Positions 37,001 through 62,637 of a stretch of DNA of 64,000 nt are shown in pieces (the stretch's first letter is position 1; every line of letters begins with the position of its first letter). Where the stretch lies: the NCBI GenBank assembly GCA_003117195.1, contig BDSI01000221.1, positions 33,501 to 97,500 on the forward strand. Reading direction: 5' to 3'. Source of the stretch: Eudorina sp. 2006-703-Eu-15. Lineage: Eukaryota; Chlorophyta; Chlorophyceae; Chlamydomonadales; Volvocaceae. The notes beneath the pieces were generated by a model. The model did no database searches, was not told the origin of the DNA, and worked only from the letters and a program-made list of their open reading frames with translations. The position numbers and the translations under genes are program-made.

Positions 37001-40000
37001 AGCTGGAGACGGAGCAGAGGTTCACGGTGAGGCCGCCAGGCCCAAGTACCGGTTGGTTGGTGCCGGCTGTTCAGTGCGCGAACGTGAACCAAGAAAGGTA
37101 GACCTTGAAACGGAGACGTACGGCAGCGTAGTCTAGTCAAGGATGGAGACGAAGGGGAAGGGTAGCCGGATGGAAGCCGTTCGTGCCCGTGATGGGGGAC
37201 AGAGGGGAGAGAGACAACAGGGAAGCCGTTTGCTTACAGACCGTCGGAACTGGAAACACTCGCGAGAAATACTCTAGGAAATGTGACGTCCTCGAGGAGG
37301 GTGAGGGTGAGGCGACGTAGCAGTGGTCTACAGGCAGTAAATCGTGTCCCTACCCGAGATAGGGTCACTGCTACGTCACTGCTACGTCGCCTCACCCTCC
37401 TTGGGACGTCGAATTCCCTTCAGTACTTCTCTCGAGTGTTTCCGGGACGTTCTATAAAGAAACGGCTTCCATTTTGTCTCTCCCCTCGGCTTCCTTTCTT
37501 CCTTGCTTAATTGCTGCGACATTCAGTCCGTAGTTGGTGTCGCGGAATGGACGGCCCTACACCTCAAAATGCGGTGCGAAGAAGCACTGTCCCAGCATAG
37601 CATCTCGAGGAAGCTTTTGCCAGCCCTCACCTGCTATGCTACACCGCCAGCCAGTGCAGCCACCGATTACCAAAGCTACGCCGACACCAATCCTCTACTT
37701 ATTCCCCTAGTCCCTTCTCCTACCTCACCGGCGCATCTCCTCCTCCCCCCCGCCCCCCTCCCCTCGTCCTGGCTCCTCACCGGCTCACCTCCCCCATCCC
37801 CCGCCTCCCCTTCAGGTCCTTCGTGGCGGTGCCCCCGGGCGCCACCTGGGCGGAGCTGACCCTGCGGGCGGCGCCGTACGACACGCCCAAGCTGTTCCTC
37901 ATCCGGGGCACGCAGCTGCGGCCGGAGAGCTCCTACCGCCAACACGAGCTGCGAACCCAGGTGGGGGAGGGGGCAGCCGGGGTGGGGGAGGGGGCAGCCG
38001 GGGGGGAGCGGGGAGGGAAGGGGGTGGGGGACGGGGCAGGCGGGGAGCGAAGGGGGTGTGGGAGGGTTTGAGTAGCAGTATTGCTTTCGCGACGATGGGC
38101 TCAGGTGGGGGAGAATCGCCCCTCTCTGCGCGGGCGAGGGTGGGGTACAGGAGATTGGAAGGGTTTGGAAGGCGGCGGGCGGGGTGGGCAGGCGCGAGGG
38201 AGGCGGAGGGTGGGCTGGTGGGGAAGACAGCGCATGACACATGCCTGGATGGGACGCCTCCCGCATGGCGCCTCATGTGGCGCCGCCGGCCCCCCTCCCC
38301 TCCCGCGGCCCCCCCCGGCTCCCCCCGCGGATCCTGCCCGGATCCTGCCCCGGATCCTGCCCCGGATCCTGCCCGGATCCTGCCCCGGATCCCGCTCCGG
38401 ATCCTGCCCCGGATCCCGCCCCGGATCCCGCCCCGGATCCCGCCCCGGATCCCGCCCCGGATCCTGCCCCGGATCCCGCCCCGGATCCTGCCCCGGATCC
38501 CGCCCCGGATCCCGCCCCGGATCCTGCCCCGGATCCCGCCCCGGATCCCGCCACCCCACCCCGCCTCACCACCCCACCCCGCCACCCTGCCCCGCCACCC
38601 CCCTCCCCCCCTTCCGCCCCGCAGGTGACGCTGTCCGGCGGCAGCGAGTTCCTGACCAGCCTGGAGGTGAGCGGAGGGGCCACCCTGGAGCTGACCCTGG
38701 CGCAGTTCTGGAGCAGCCCGGGGGCGTCACAGCTGCAGGAGGTGAGGCGTGAGGGCCAAAAGGGGGGGCCGGGATGAAAAAAAAGAGGATTCTAGAAACC
38801 CCTAGAAAAAAGCACATCTCCCCGCCCCCCGGCGGGGATGTGCTTCTTTCCCCGCCCCCCGGCGGGGAGATGGCGCTGCCCGGGGGACGTAACGACCTCG
38901 GGGATCTGGGGTTTAAGAGTAAAACGGGCAGACGGAGAGGTTTTCTAACCTCCACGGCACCTCCTGCCGCCTCCTGTCACGTACTCCGCGACTCTAGGGT
39001 TGAAGTCGCGCGCTGCCATCCCATCACTACACACATACCCCGGTTCCTACACACATACCCCGGTTCCTACACACATACCCCGGTTCCTACACACATACCC
39101 CAGTTCCTGTCATACTGTCATTATTGCCATTGGTTTCTCACGTCGCCCGTCAGTTTCTTGTTCACACATACCCCGGTACGTGCCTTCGGCCCAACACACT
39201 GCCTGGCTACAACAAGACCCAAACACCTCATCCGCAGCCCAGGGGCATGTACGATGTACCGCCCGCCCTCCAACACTCCTGTGGCCCCCGCCCGCCCGCC
39301 CGCCCGCCCGCCCGCCCGCCCGCCCGCCCGCCCCTCACACTCCCTTCCTCACCTCCAGGTGGAGCTGTCGTTCTACGGCGTGGAGCTGTCCGCGGACGGC
39401 AGCTCGGGGCAGCGGCCGGGAACGGATCTGGCGCTGGAGGGCGCGGAGATGGCCAAGGAAGTGCTGGTGGGTGGAGCTGGGTGCGGACGGGTCCGAGCTG
39501 GGTGGGTCAACCGGGGGGGGGGGGGCGAGGGGGCCGGTTGGTCGGGGGGCGAGGGGGGACGTAGGGTGGCTGCGGCACCCTCGGCTCTACTACGGTGGTA
39601 GCGCCGCGCGCGCCCGCCCGCCCACTCACCCGTCCTCTTGGGCTGTGGGGCGCTGGGGCTGTGGGGCCCACCGGGTGGCACCACTCCACCACTTTTGCGC
39701 GGCCAGCAACACGCCGACCCATTTCCTGTGCCCCCTTCCTCTTATCCCCGCTCTTGTCCCTTCCTCGTATCTAAATCTCCCCTCGTATCCCCCGCCCAAC
39801 CGTGTTGCCCCACCCAGGTGAGCGCCCCCACCTGGTCCCGCGCCACCCGCATCAAGCCGGAGGCCAAGCTGACCAGCCTGAACATCCCGCTGCGACCCGT
39901 GGAGTCCTCCCTGGAGCCCCTCACCGCGGACAGGTGCGGGTGTGGGTGTGGGTGAGGGTGTGGGTGAGGGTGAGGGTGTGGGCGGCAAGGGCAGGTGCGT

Positions 40001-43000
40001 GCTTTCCCCCCCCTTCGTTGATATTGTCTACCAATGTCCTATACCCCCACCCTCTCTCTCTCTCTCTCTCACCTTGTCGCGCCGGCGTCCATTGCTTCAT
40101 CGCCGTTCCTGCGCGCGCGCTCCGCACCGCCGCGCATTGGACCCACCGAAACGCCGGGACGGATGGGGGCACCCACCAAACCGCCGGGACGCGGAACCAC
40201 CCAACCACCAGGACGCGTCTGAGGATGTTGTCTGAGGTTGGGCCGAATCCGCCGCCCCACCGGCTGCAGGGACGAGCTGACCGACGGGCGGGTAATCTAC
40301 CGGCTGCTGCTGACCTACAAGACCACCCTCTCGGAGGGCGGCAAGTTCAAGCCCTGCCTGCCGCTGCTTAACAAGTAAGGGACGGACCCGGCCGATCGAC
40401 CCCTGCCTGGAGGCCCCCGGGGGGCCTGTGTGCGGCGGCACCCTTGGACGGGGCCCGCGCGGGGGGGTTGGGGTGTGTGTGTGGGGGATGGAGGGGGCTG
40501 GCACTGGGCTGGGCTGGGTGATGGGGGCGGAGCGGGTGTGATGCCGCTCGCTAGGACCCTAGGCCTTGGGGGCGGCACGCACAAGGACTCGGGGTCACGT
40601 GATGAATGGGAAGGAGTCTGCGGGGCGCCCGGACAGAACCCGAATACCGGTGTTTTTAGATTCACCCCTCACCCCCTGCCCCCTGCCCCCTGCCCCCGCA
40701 CCCCCCCTCCCGCAGACAGATCTACGACTCCCCCCTGGAGTCCCAGCTGCTGCTGGTGCACGACGGCGCCACCCGCCAGCTGCTGTCCGTGCAGGACGCC
40801 AACCCGGAGTCGGTCAGCCTCAAGAAGGGCGAGGTGCTGTTGAGGCTGGCGCTGAGGCACGACAGCCAGGAGCTGCTGGACAAGATGAGGGGGCTGCCGC
40901 TGGTGGGGAGGGTGGCCAGGGGAGGGGGGGAGGGAGGGGGCACAGGGGTGGGTGGGGGGTTAATTTGGAAAAAAGAATTGAACCCCAAAAAGGCGCGGGG
41001 AGGGGGGCCGGGGCCGCTGGGCGCTCGTAAGGAGGGGGCCGGCAAGGGTATTCGTAGGTGGTAGAGAGGGGGCGGGAGGGCGTTGGTACGGAGGGTGGAT
41101 AGAAAAGCAGCCCACTCAACCCTACACGCCTGAGAGTGTGTATATTCTTCCTTGCCCAATTCAATACCGCTGGTAATCCAGCTGGGCTCCCGCCGACGAG
41201 CGTTTTGTGTGAGCGTTGTGTGTGTTATTTAAGCAGGCAGAACAGGAGTGCGTGATATGCGAGGGGCCGAGTGGCGCCCAATAATTTGCCCGTATGCGTG
41301 CAGAATATACCCATTGCCCGAAGTGAATAGAAGGCTGCGGTGTCTGAAGAGCGCTTTCGAGTTTTGGCGCGCTTTTGTCGCGGGATACTACCAGCTGGTG
41401 CGGGTCGGCTGCCTTGGCCACGCAGACTCACGCCACAATGCCGTGCGTGCGTGCGATCCTCCCATTGTTACCGCAATGTACCCACCTGCAAGCAAAATGC
41501 CGTGTAGTCAGCACCGCCGATGACGCTCCGGAACGATGCGGAATAACGTAATGATGTGCGTGTGTGTGTGTGTGTGCGTGATGGCGCAGGTCCTCAAGCG
41601 CAGCCTCGACGGCGGCGGCGTGACGGTGCCGGTGTACGGCAGTCGCCGCGACGCCATCATGTCGGCGGGCGGCTCCGTGACCCCCGTGGGGGAGATGCTG
41701 CTGCGGCCGGGCGACGTGGTGCCGCTGTGGGTGGGGCCGGTACCTGATGACAAGCTGCCCAAGGACGCGGTGGCGGGTGAGCGGCCGGTGGCGGGGGTGG
41801 GTCTGTCTGTGTGGATTGCGTTTGTGGGTGGGTCTGGGGGGGGGGTCTGTGGGTGGGCACACGCGTTGTATTTTTCCCTAGCTGTGACAGCATGCGCCGC
41901 TGCCCTTCTCTTTGCGCCTTGACGACTGCTGCTACCGCCGCCGCCGCCGCCGCCGCCGCTCCCCCGCGCCCGCGCCCGTGTCCGGCCACCGCCTGCCGCC
42001 GCCTGCCCCAGGCCGCCTGCTGACCGGCCACCTGACCCTGGGGCAGCTCAAACGCGGTGGCGGCGCCGCGCCGCACAAATTCGCCGTGTCGTACCTGGTG
42101 CCGCCGGCAGCGTCCTCCTCCAGCAACGGCAACGGCGCCAAGGACGACGCAGGTACGTACGGGCCTCCGTACTGTCGTAATTCTTGGAACGACGGACCCA
42201 TGGGCCCCTTCCTATCTGGGTGGCTGCGGCACCTGCACCTGCACGCAAAGGAACCCCGCCACCCGAGGGCCTGCTCTTGGGCGGCGTTCCTCATCTTGCC
42301 GGATGGGCCCAGTTCACCCGAGCCCAAGGCAAATGGTTTTCATGCGATTTAGGCTTCTTGTGCTGTGCGAGGAACCCGGCCGGAGGAACCCGCCCTACCC
42401 GTGTACGTAGGCGTTGCGTTTATGTGTATGTGCGTTTTCGCACGGCTCTTTATTGAGATGTGAGGTAGGATGGAGGGTGAGGGAGTCTCCGACCGGGGCC
42501 GCTCCTTGCTTGGTGTCCTGTGGCTCCAGGGGGTGCCGAGAAGAGCCCCGCCGAGAAGCTGGAGGAGGCGGTGCGTGACGCCAAGATCAAGGTCCTCAAG
42601 GTGCGCTGACCTGTTGGCATCCCACCAGCAAAGTGGTAGCGCGCGCGTGTGCCCAATGGGGTACCGCTCCTGGTGCGATGATGGCGACATGCCACTGATG
42701 CGACGACCCACGGGTCGATCGGACCGCTCTCTGCTCCGCGCCCGGCAGGAGCTCAAGCTGTCGGATCCTGCCCAGGCCCAGCTGTACGACGGTCTGTTCG
42801 CCGAGCTGAGCGGCGCCTACCCGACCCACCTGCCGCTGCTGCTGGAGAACCTGAGGAAGGTGGACGGACGCGAGGTGCGTGTGGGGGCGTGTGAACTCGT
42901 GGGGGTGTGTGTGGAGGGGGCAAGGAAGGTCAGGGAGGAGAACGCGGAGGGCCCGCGGGCGCCGGGCGGCCGCAGCCTGTAGCTGACGGAGAGGTTGGTT

Positions 43001-45567
43001 GAGCCTTGGTCTGCTCGAGCAGACCACAGCGCTGACTACAGCTGACGGAAACGGTTGGGTCTTGACCTGCCGGAGGGTCAAGCCGCGACGCCGTCGGCCG
43101 GCGGCGCCGTCGCGGGGCGGTCATGGGGGCGAGTTGACCGCATGCACCCGGTTGCATCTCGCCACTGACTGATCTCTGCTCTTCTGGCAGTCAGCGCAGT
43201 TCACGCATCCACGTCTACCAATCCCCCCACCCCTGAACCGGGTACCGACCCACGGGTCTCAGGCCTCCGCGCGCAACACCCCGAGCGGCCTGGCCGCCGT
43301 GGTGGCGGCCGCTAAGCTGGTGCGCAGGGCGGTGGACACCACGGCCCTGGCGGCCTTCCTGGGGGTCAAAGCGGGCGAAGAGACACCGGGTGAGTCCCGG
43401 GTGGGCGGGAGGGGGAGAGGGAGGGAGGGAGGAAGAGCGCGTGATGGTTGTCGGATATGAGACAGAGGGCAGGCGCAGGCGCAGGCGCAGGCGCAGGCCG
43501 CGGCCAGTCGATGACGCCTGGCAGGTTCCGTTTTGGGGTTGGTGCGTGTGCAACTCGACGGGGTTGTTTCGTTGGGGAGGCCGAGGGGTAGACGGCCCGG
43601 ACGCCCCCTTTGGGCGCGGGCGTCTGATCAGAAGAGAAGCGATGACGTCAGCTAGGGACGGCAGGAGGGCAAGGGAGCAGGACGTCAACGGGGCGGGGTT
43701 GAGAGGGCGCGAGGCGGCCTTGACGACCAGCTGCGATGGTGGTGGTGCTGGGGTGAAGGAGCTGTATGTGCTGCCTGCGGGTTTGGAAATGAAACCCGCC
43801 CGCCCGCTGCCGGCGTGTATGTGTGCCGTCCCGCGCAATTCGCCCGTGTGTGCGCTTACTTCGAGCGTCAGCTCATCGATCACTGCAGCGGTTGGGGAAC
43901 CCCCAGTCCGCGTGTTGCTGTTGCTTGACACGGCGGTCCGCCTCCCCATCGATTGGTGGTGGCTCGGTTGCTTTGTACGGCAGAGTACCGCAAGACTAAG
44001 AAGGAGATGGACGAGCGGAAGGCGGCGCTGGTGGAGGCGCTGTCGCGCGAACTGGCGGCGCTGCTGGAGGGGCAGGAGCTGGCGGAGGCGGAGGCGGCCG
44101 ACGCGGCGGCGGCGGCGGCAGCCCGGGTTCCGGAGCTGGCGGACGCGACCCCCGAGTCCGAGGGCGCCGCCGACGGCGCCGTGGAGGGCGGAGCCCCGGA
44201 GCCCCCTTTCCTGCCGTCGCCGCCGCCCCCGCCTCCGCCGTCAGCGGTGGCGGCGTCAGTCGCCGCCGCCCCCGCCGCCGCCGCGGTATCGGATGAGGCC
44301 ATCGCTGAGGTGACGCAGGTGGGTCGGTCGACCCATCGAACGCATAGGAAACATGGCCCCGTCAGTGAACGAAAAGACCACGTGATCCGGATCCACACAG
44401 GGACGGGCGGGTTCAGCATTTCTTAACACACACAAGGACGTTCGTCTATACACGTGTCGGGCGGCAGCCGAGCGGCCCAGCTGCAGAGCACCCGGCAGGA
44501 GGCACCTCCCGCCGCCGGATGGCATGCGTGTGAGGCCGCCTGCAGCTGCAGCTGCCGGTAGCCGGGATGTTACGCCCCTGGTCGGGGCAGGGGCGTGCGT
44601 GGGTGCGTGTCCCTCTTCACCCTGCATGGACGGCCCTGTACGGTATGCCGCCCGTCCTGCGCATGTCTGACGTCCTAACCCCGCACCTGCCTCTCGCCCG
44701 TCCTGCGCCCGTCTGTTTCCGGATCGCCCGCGCCGCCTATCCCCCCAGGAGCTGCGCAAGTGGGTGGACACGGCCGTCGATCCGCCCTACCTGCTGCTCC
44801 ATGCCCGGGCGGAGGCTCGCGCCAAGAGGTGGGGTCGTGGGGGGGCCGTGTGGGCGTGGGGGCCTGGGGGGGGGGGGCGGGGCGGGGCGAACCCCGCCCG
44901 CCCCCCGAAGAGTGTCGGGCCGGCTCACAAGCCCGACACTCTTCACGCCTGCTCACAAGCGGAACCGTTACAGCACACAGCACAGAGCGCACAGCACACA
45001 GCACGGGGAGATGTGAAGGACCCTTGCTCCATGACGGCGGCGGTGTTGGTGGCTTGACGCCCTGTGTGTGTGCCTGGGCGGTGCATTTGTCGATTTGCGG
45101 TCGGTGGCGTTGGCGGTGCGTGGTTGATGGTCCAAGTTCTCGTTGTTGCTGGTGGATGGTTGACGATGGTGGGCGACGGTGGTTGAGGGTCGTTAGTAGT
45201 GGTTGAGGGTCGTTGGTAGTGGTTGCTTGACGATTGTGGTGTTGCTGGTGATGTTGGTGGTGGTTTCTTGCGTGCGGTGCCTGCCTGCCTGCAGGTACGC
45301 CGCAGCGCTCAAGGCGCTTGACAAGCTGCTCGGCTCGGAGGACAAGGCGGTCTCCACCGCGTCGGGCCGCCAGGAGGTGTCCAAGCTGAGGGCCAAGTAC
45401 TTGTTGGCGCTGGGCTGGGGCCACTGGGCGGCGCTGGAGAAGGACCTGCAGGTGATGTACATACTGAGGACGGACCTGCCCGTGCCCGCGGGCTGGGTCG
45501 GGATGGGTGCGTGGGCGCGGGCACGCCCTCCCCTGGAGGAATGATGGAGTAAATGCTGCGGTTGCTT

Positions 45568-45621
<54 letters not shown>

Positions 45622-45742
45622 GCTTCTGCTGTTAGTTGCTGCTCGCCGCTTTGAACTTCTGCGTACTGCTGCTGCGTACTGCTGCTTGCTGCTGCCGGCT
45701 TTCCAGGCGGTCAAGTTCCCTTCGGAGCTTGCCCTGTTGTAG
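26346..45742 (+). CDS. TPP2: Tripeptidyl-peptidase II (giant subtilisin-type serine peptidase)
   Basis: Thirty-three GT..AG exons join in one frame to 1514 aa: 26346-26612, 26850-26913, 27540-27580, 28468-28603, 28798-28936, 29284-29374, 29667-29694, 30183-30339, 30822-30973, 32098-32196, 32422-32479, 32815-32915, 33369-33571, 34082-34279, 34624-34902, 35338-35454, 35991-36116, 36487-36737, 37816-37960, 38625-38741, 39359-39466, 39818-39933, 40270-40374, 40716-40902, 41590-41776, 42012-42152, 42530-42600, 42749-42874, 43263-43389, 43984-44318, 44749-44828, 45295-45451, 45707-45742. Catalytic landmarks: Asp105 (IFDTGVDPG), His335 (HGTHVAG), oxyanion Asn433 (SAGN), Ser521 (NGTSMSSP). The long Asp-His insert typical of TPP II is present ([11 protein letters not shown]), as is the TPP II C-terminal region ([19 protein letters not shown]). 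The enzyme removes tripeptides from free N termini downstream of the proteasome. Family members are about 1250-1400 aa; the excess is Ala/Gly/Asn-rich inserts (exons 18, 30) and an Arg-rich N terminus that may be a targeting peptide. Confidence 0.95.
31139..31370 (-). mobile_element. Old copy of the shared LINE/SINE 3' tail in TPP2 intron 9
   Basis: Starts CGTTACATATCT and continues GGGCCGGGTCGGACGCTGAC.. to CCGAAGCACTCCTC, aligning with the 72-nt 3' tail of the retroelements at 48-62 kb with about 15 changes. The following hairpin (CTCCTC AATT GAGGTG) is conserved in shape. There is no (AC)n tail any more, which fits age. Upstream sense sequence reads like a short broken frame. It inserts on the minus strand, antisense to TPP2. 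Confidence 0.75.
31791..31862 (-). tRNA. tRNA-Trp (anticodon CCA)
   Basis: A 72-nt cloverleaf on the minus strand. Acceptor stem GGCTCCG/CGGGGTC (with G-U pairs) and discriminator A. D-arm with GCG/CGC. Anticodon stem TCGGA/TCCGA with loop TTCCAAA, giving CCA. T-stem GTGGG/CCCAC with loop TTCAATC. A T-run (ATTTTACCTTTTT) directly follows the 3' end, as expected for a Pol III terminator. No intron. The gene lies inside TPP2 intron 9, antisense to it. Confidence 0.92.
34010..34063. repeat. (CA)n microsatellite in TPP2 intron 13
   Basis: About 22 CA units with one ATACAT interruption, ending 19 nt before exon 14. A GTCTACCAATATCCTATAC motif lies just upstream (33969-33987). Confidence 0.9.
35666..35736. 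repeat. (TGCCG)n tandem repeat in TPP2 intron 16
   Basis: About 14 head-to-tail pentanucleotide units with a single GTGCT variant. It sits about 55 nt downstream of a copy of the dispersed 3'-end repeat (35547-35612). Confidence 0.9.
37172..37494. repeat. Imperfect inverted repeat in TPP2 intron 18
   Basis: The left arm (about 37172-37340) and right arm (about 37350-37494) pair with indels. Matching blocks include GGAAGCCGTTT, GGAAACACTCG, GACGTCC, GGAGGGTGAG and GGCGACGTAGCAGTG. The predicted fold is a hairpin of about 320 nt in the TPP2 pre-mRNA. A simple foldback MITE is the likeliest identity; an intronic small-RNA precursor is possible. Confidence 0.7.
38329..38553. repeat. 12-bp minisatellite (GGATCCYGCCCC), about 19 copies, in TPP2 intron 19
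   Basis: Tandem units alternate between GGATCCTGCCCC and GGATCCCGCCCC, with a few 11-bp units and one CCGCTCC variant. Each unit carries a GGATCC site. Confidence 0.95.
45571..45620. repeat. (CTG)n microsatellite in the last TPP2 intron
   Basis: About 16-17 uninterrupted CTG units in intron 32, on the coding strand, 87 nt before the final exon. Confidence 0.95.
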
Positions 45743-54205
<8,463 letters not shown>

Positions 54206-54839
54206 TAAGCACTTATACGAACTACTTTGTACGAACCACTTTGTACAAACCACTTCATCCAACGGTCGAATTCCGTCCGCACAATGACCGGCGTCAGCAT
54301 GTAACCCTTCAGCTACCGCCGGCTGTGCTTGGGTCCCTTCACAATGTTTCCACCCGTGCTCCTGCTCAATGTTTTCATCCCACCCTACGTGGACTTCTCT
54401 GCCCCAGACTTATCTGCCCCAGACTGATCGCACCCAGGCGCCTTGCCCCCAGTCGCCTTGCCCCCGCGCCCCCCGCCGCGACCACGGTTATGCACCAACT
54501 AGACGCTTTGCTTAGCCGCTCGCCCCACAGCTGCTGTGCTCCACAGCTGCTGTGCTCCACCGGCTCCACAAGCGGTGCCTCAGCAGGCACTTCAGTCGTT
54601 GACCACGTACGCTTCTCCTGTAACGGGAAGACAGATGGTTGCGAATCATTCTTATGTTGCAAAATGCAGTTGCTCTAAAACGACCAAGTACAATCAGGCC
54701 ACCCTGCCGACCATAATCCCGGCTCAACCAAGCTCAAACCTCATAAAGGCAACCTCCTACCCAATCTGAGGGCAGGCCAGGTCCCCAACTTGAGCCCCGG
54801 GTCGGATAACCCGAATACAAACAGGTAGAGGCCGGGGAA
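54206..54839. other. Unassigned sequence between two LINE copies
   Basis: No coding or repeat family was recognised. Short direct repeats of GTACGAACCACTT / GTACAAACCACTT at 54219-54260 mark the left edge, and CTGCCCCAGAC, CACAGCTGCTGTGCTC and GCGCCTTGCCCC repeats follow. Confidence 0.4.
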
Positions 54840-55169
54840 CCCGTGCCTCATCCCTCATCAGGAGCAGGCCCCGCACACCGCAAGACTCCCCCCGACACTT
54901 TCAAGAAAGGGTGGAAGGGGCCCACCGAGGTCCATCCACGTCTCGGGAGGCCCAACTGGGCAAACCCCTGAAGGCGCCCCCAAAAGTCAGCGATTGCCGT
55001 ACCTCTAGGGCTGCTGCCACCCAGGCCGCTGGCAGCCTTGCTTGAAGGTCCACCATGCGTCGGTCTAGTTCAGCCCATTGCCGCCAATCACCCCATCGCC
55101 TGGCCCCCCCGCGAGAGCCCAGGCAATCCTGTACGAAGGTCGCCCATGCCCGTGCGGCGCACCGTGCCA

Positions 55170-55570
55170 CAGGGTGGCTATCTTAAGATATAAATGTCTA
55201 TTCGGCCGAAAAACTTCTGAAATTTTAGATACTTTTGGCCTGCCAAAACATGGAGTTTGAGATACTTTGACCCCTCGTGTGGGACATGATATCTTCCCGT
55301 TGACATATACTCGGACGAGTGATGGGGTCCCCGATATCTCCCACCCGGGGTCAGTTCTCGCCGTCTGCAGTCATCTATGGCTAGGTGTTGCACTTATGGG
55401 TTCGGTTCGTGGAAGTTCTCCATCAATGTTGCGCCCTGTCCGATGCCCTCTGTAGATACTTCGGGCCGTTTCCAGTTGGAAATATCTCCCCATAGACAGA
55501 TACGTTCAGCGTTTCGAAGCCAGGTGTATCTCTGGCCGTAGATACTCCCAAAAATAAGATAGCCACCCTG
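55170..55570. mobile_element. hAT-type MITE, 401 bp
   Basis: Terminal inverted repeats CAGGGTGGCTATCTTA (55170-55185) and its complement (55555-55570). An 8-bp target duplication, CCGTGCCA, flanks it at 55162-55169 and 55571-55578. CAGGG-type termini with 8-bp duplications define the hAT superfamily. The interior is AT-richer with many TAGATACT/GATATCT words and no transposase. It sits in LINE A3 and splits its reading frame. Confidence 0.9.
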
Positions 55571-56299
55571 CCGTGCCATGCGAGCGGAGTCGATGTAGTG
55601 TGGCTCTGCCCAGCCGTCTGTTACCATCCGGAGCGCCTCCCCCACACGGATGAATTGTCCGATCGTTTGCAGCCCGGTGCAGTCCACCAGGTCTGGGAAT
55701 ACATGCTCGAGGCCGGGGCGGCCCCCCTCGGGCAGTTCCTCCGGGAGCAGTGGGCTCCCCCACAGTGGTGCCACGCCCCCGGGGAGAGCGGGTGTTCGGC
55801 GATGTCCGCCACTCTCGGCAGGGCGGCTAGGGCTGTCACAACCCGCTGTACCTCTGGTTCTAGCCTTCGAATCCCTCTCCATGGGCTGTCGCCCGTTGTC
55901 GTAAGCACCATGCGCGGCTTCCATGCCTCTGAGGCGTCCGCTAGGATCGTGTCCACGACTCGTTGCCAGGGGGCGGCCCTCTGGTGGCGTGTCCTCCTCA
56001 TGTACCGCACCGCCGTTGAGGCCCAGCGCGCTCGGATATGTTCCCGCAGCGGCAGCGCGCCGAAGCCCCCCACCGCCGGGTGCCCAGGCAGCAGACTACG
56101 TGGCACCCCAGTAGGCCGCCTCACGGTGGCTTCGGGGCCCTGGGCCCTATCTACTAGGCGTGCCGTCCACCCTTCGAGTCGGTCTATCACTGACTCCGGC
56201 GGCATCCCGCCATGCTCCATGTGCCAAGTGAGTCTGTGCAGCCCGTACGCCGCGGCTGCCGATGCCCTCCCGAAGGCGGACAGTGACAATTGCGCAATC

Positions 56300-56551
<252 letters not shown>

Positions 56552-56842
56552 TGCGCAATCCTCGTGAATCTGACGCCAACCTTGTCCATCTGCGCTCCCC
56601 AGTCCATCTCCGGGGCGCCATCCACGTCCGTGTACGGCAGGCCTAACGCCGTGGCGTGGCGGTTTTGACTACTCGCATCCCGCACCGAACCTCCTCGCCT
56701 CCTGCCTCTACCCCTTTCTCAGCGGGTCACACCGGTAACAGTTCCACCTTGTCGGGGTTCAGTTTCTGTCCCGATCCCCTGGCAAAGGTGTGCATGCTCG
56801 CCAGGAAATGCCCGTGTGTGTGTTTAGAATTGCAACCCGCCC

Positions 56843-62637
<5,795 letters not shown>

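Noticed and set aside
38081..38777. Asp-Pro-Ala or Gly-Ser repeat proteins
   Set aside because: Translations of the 12-bp minisatellite in a TPP2 intron.
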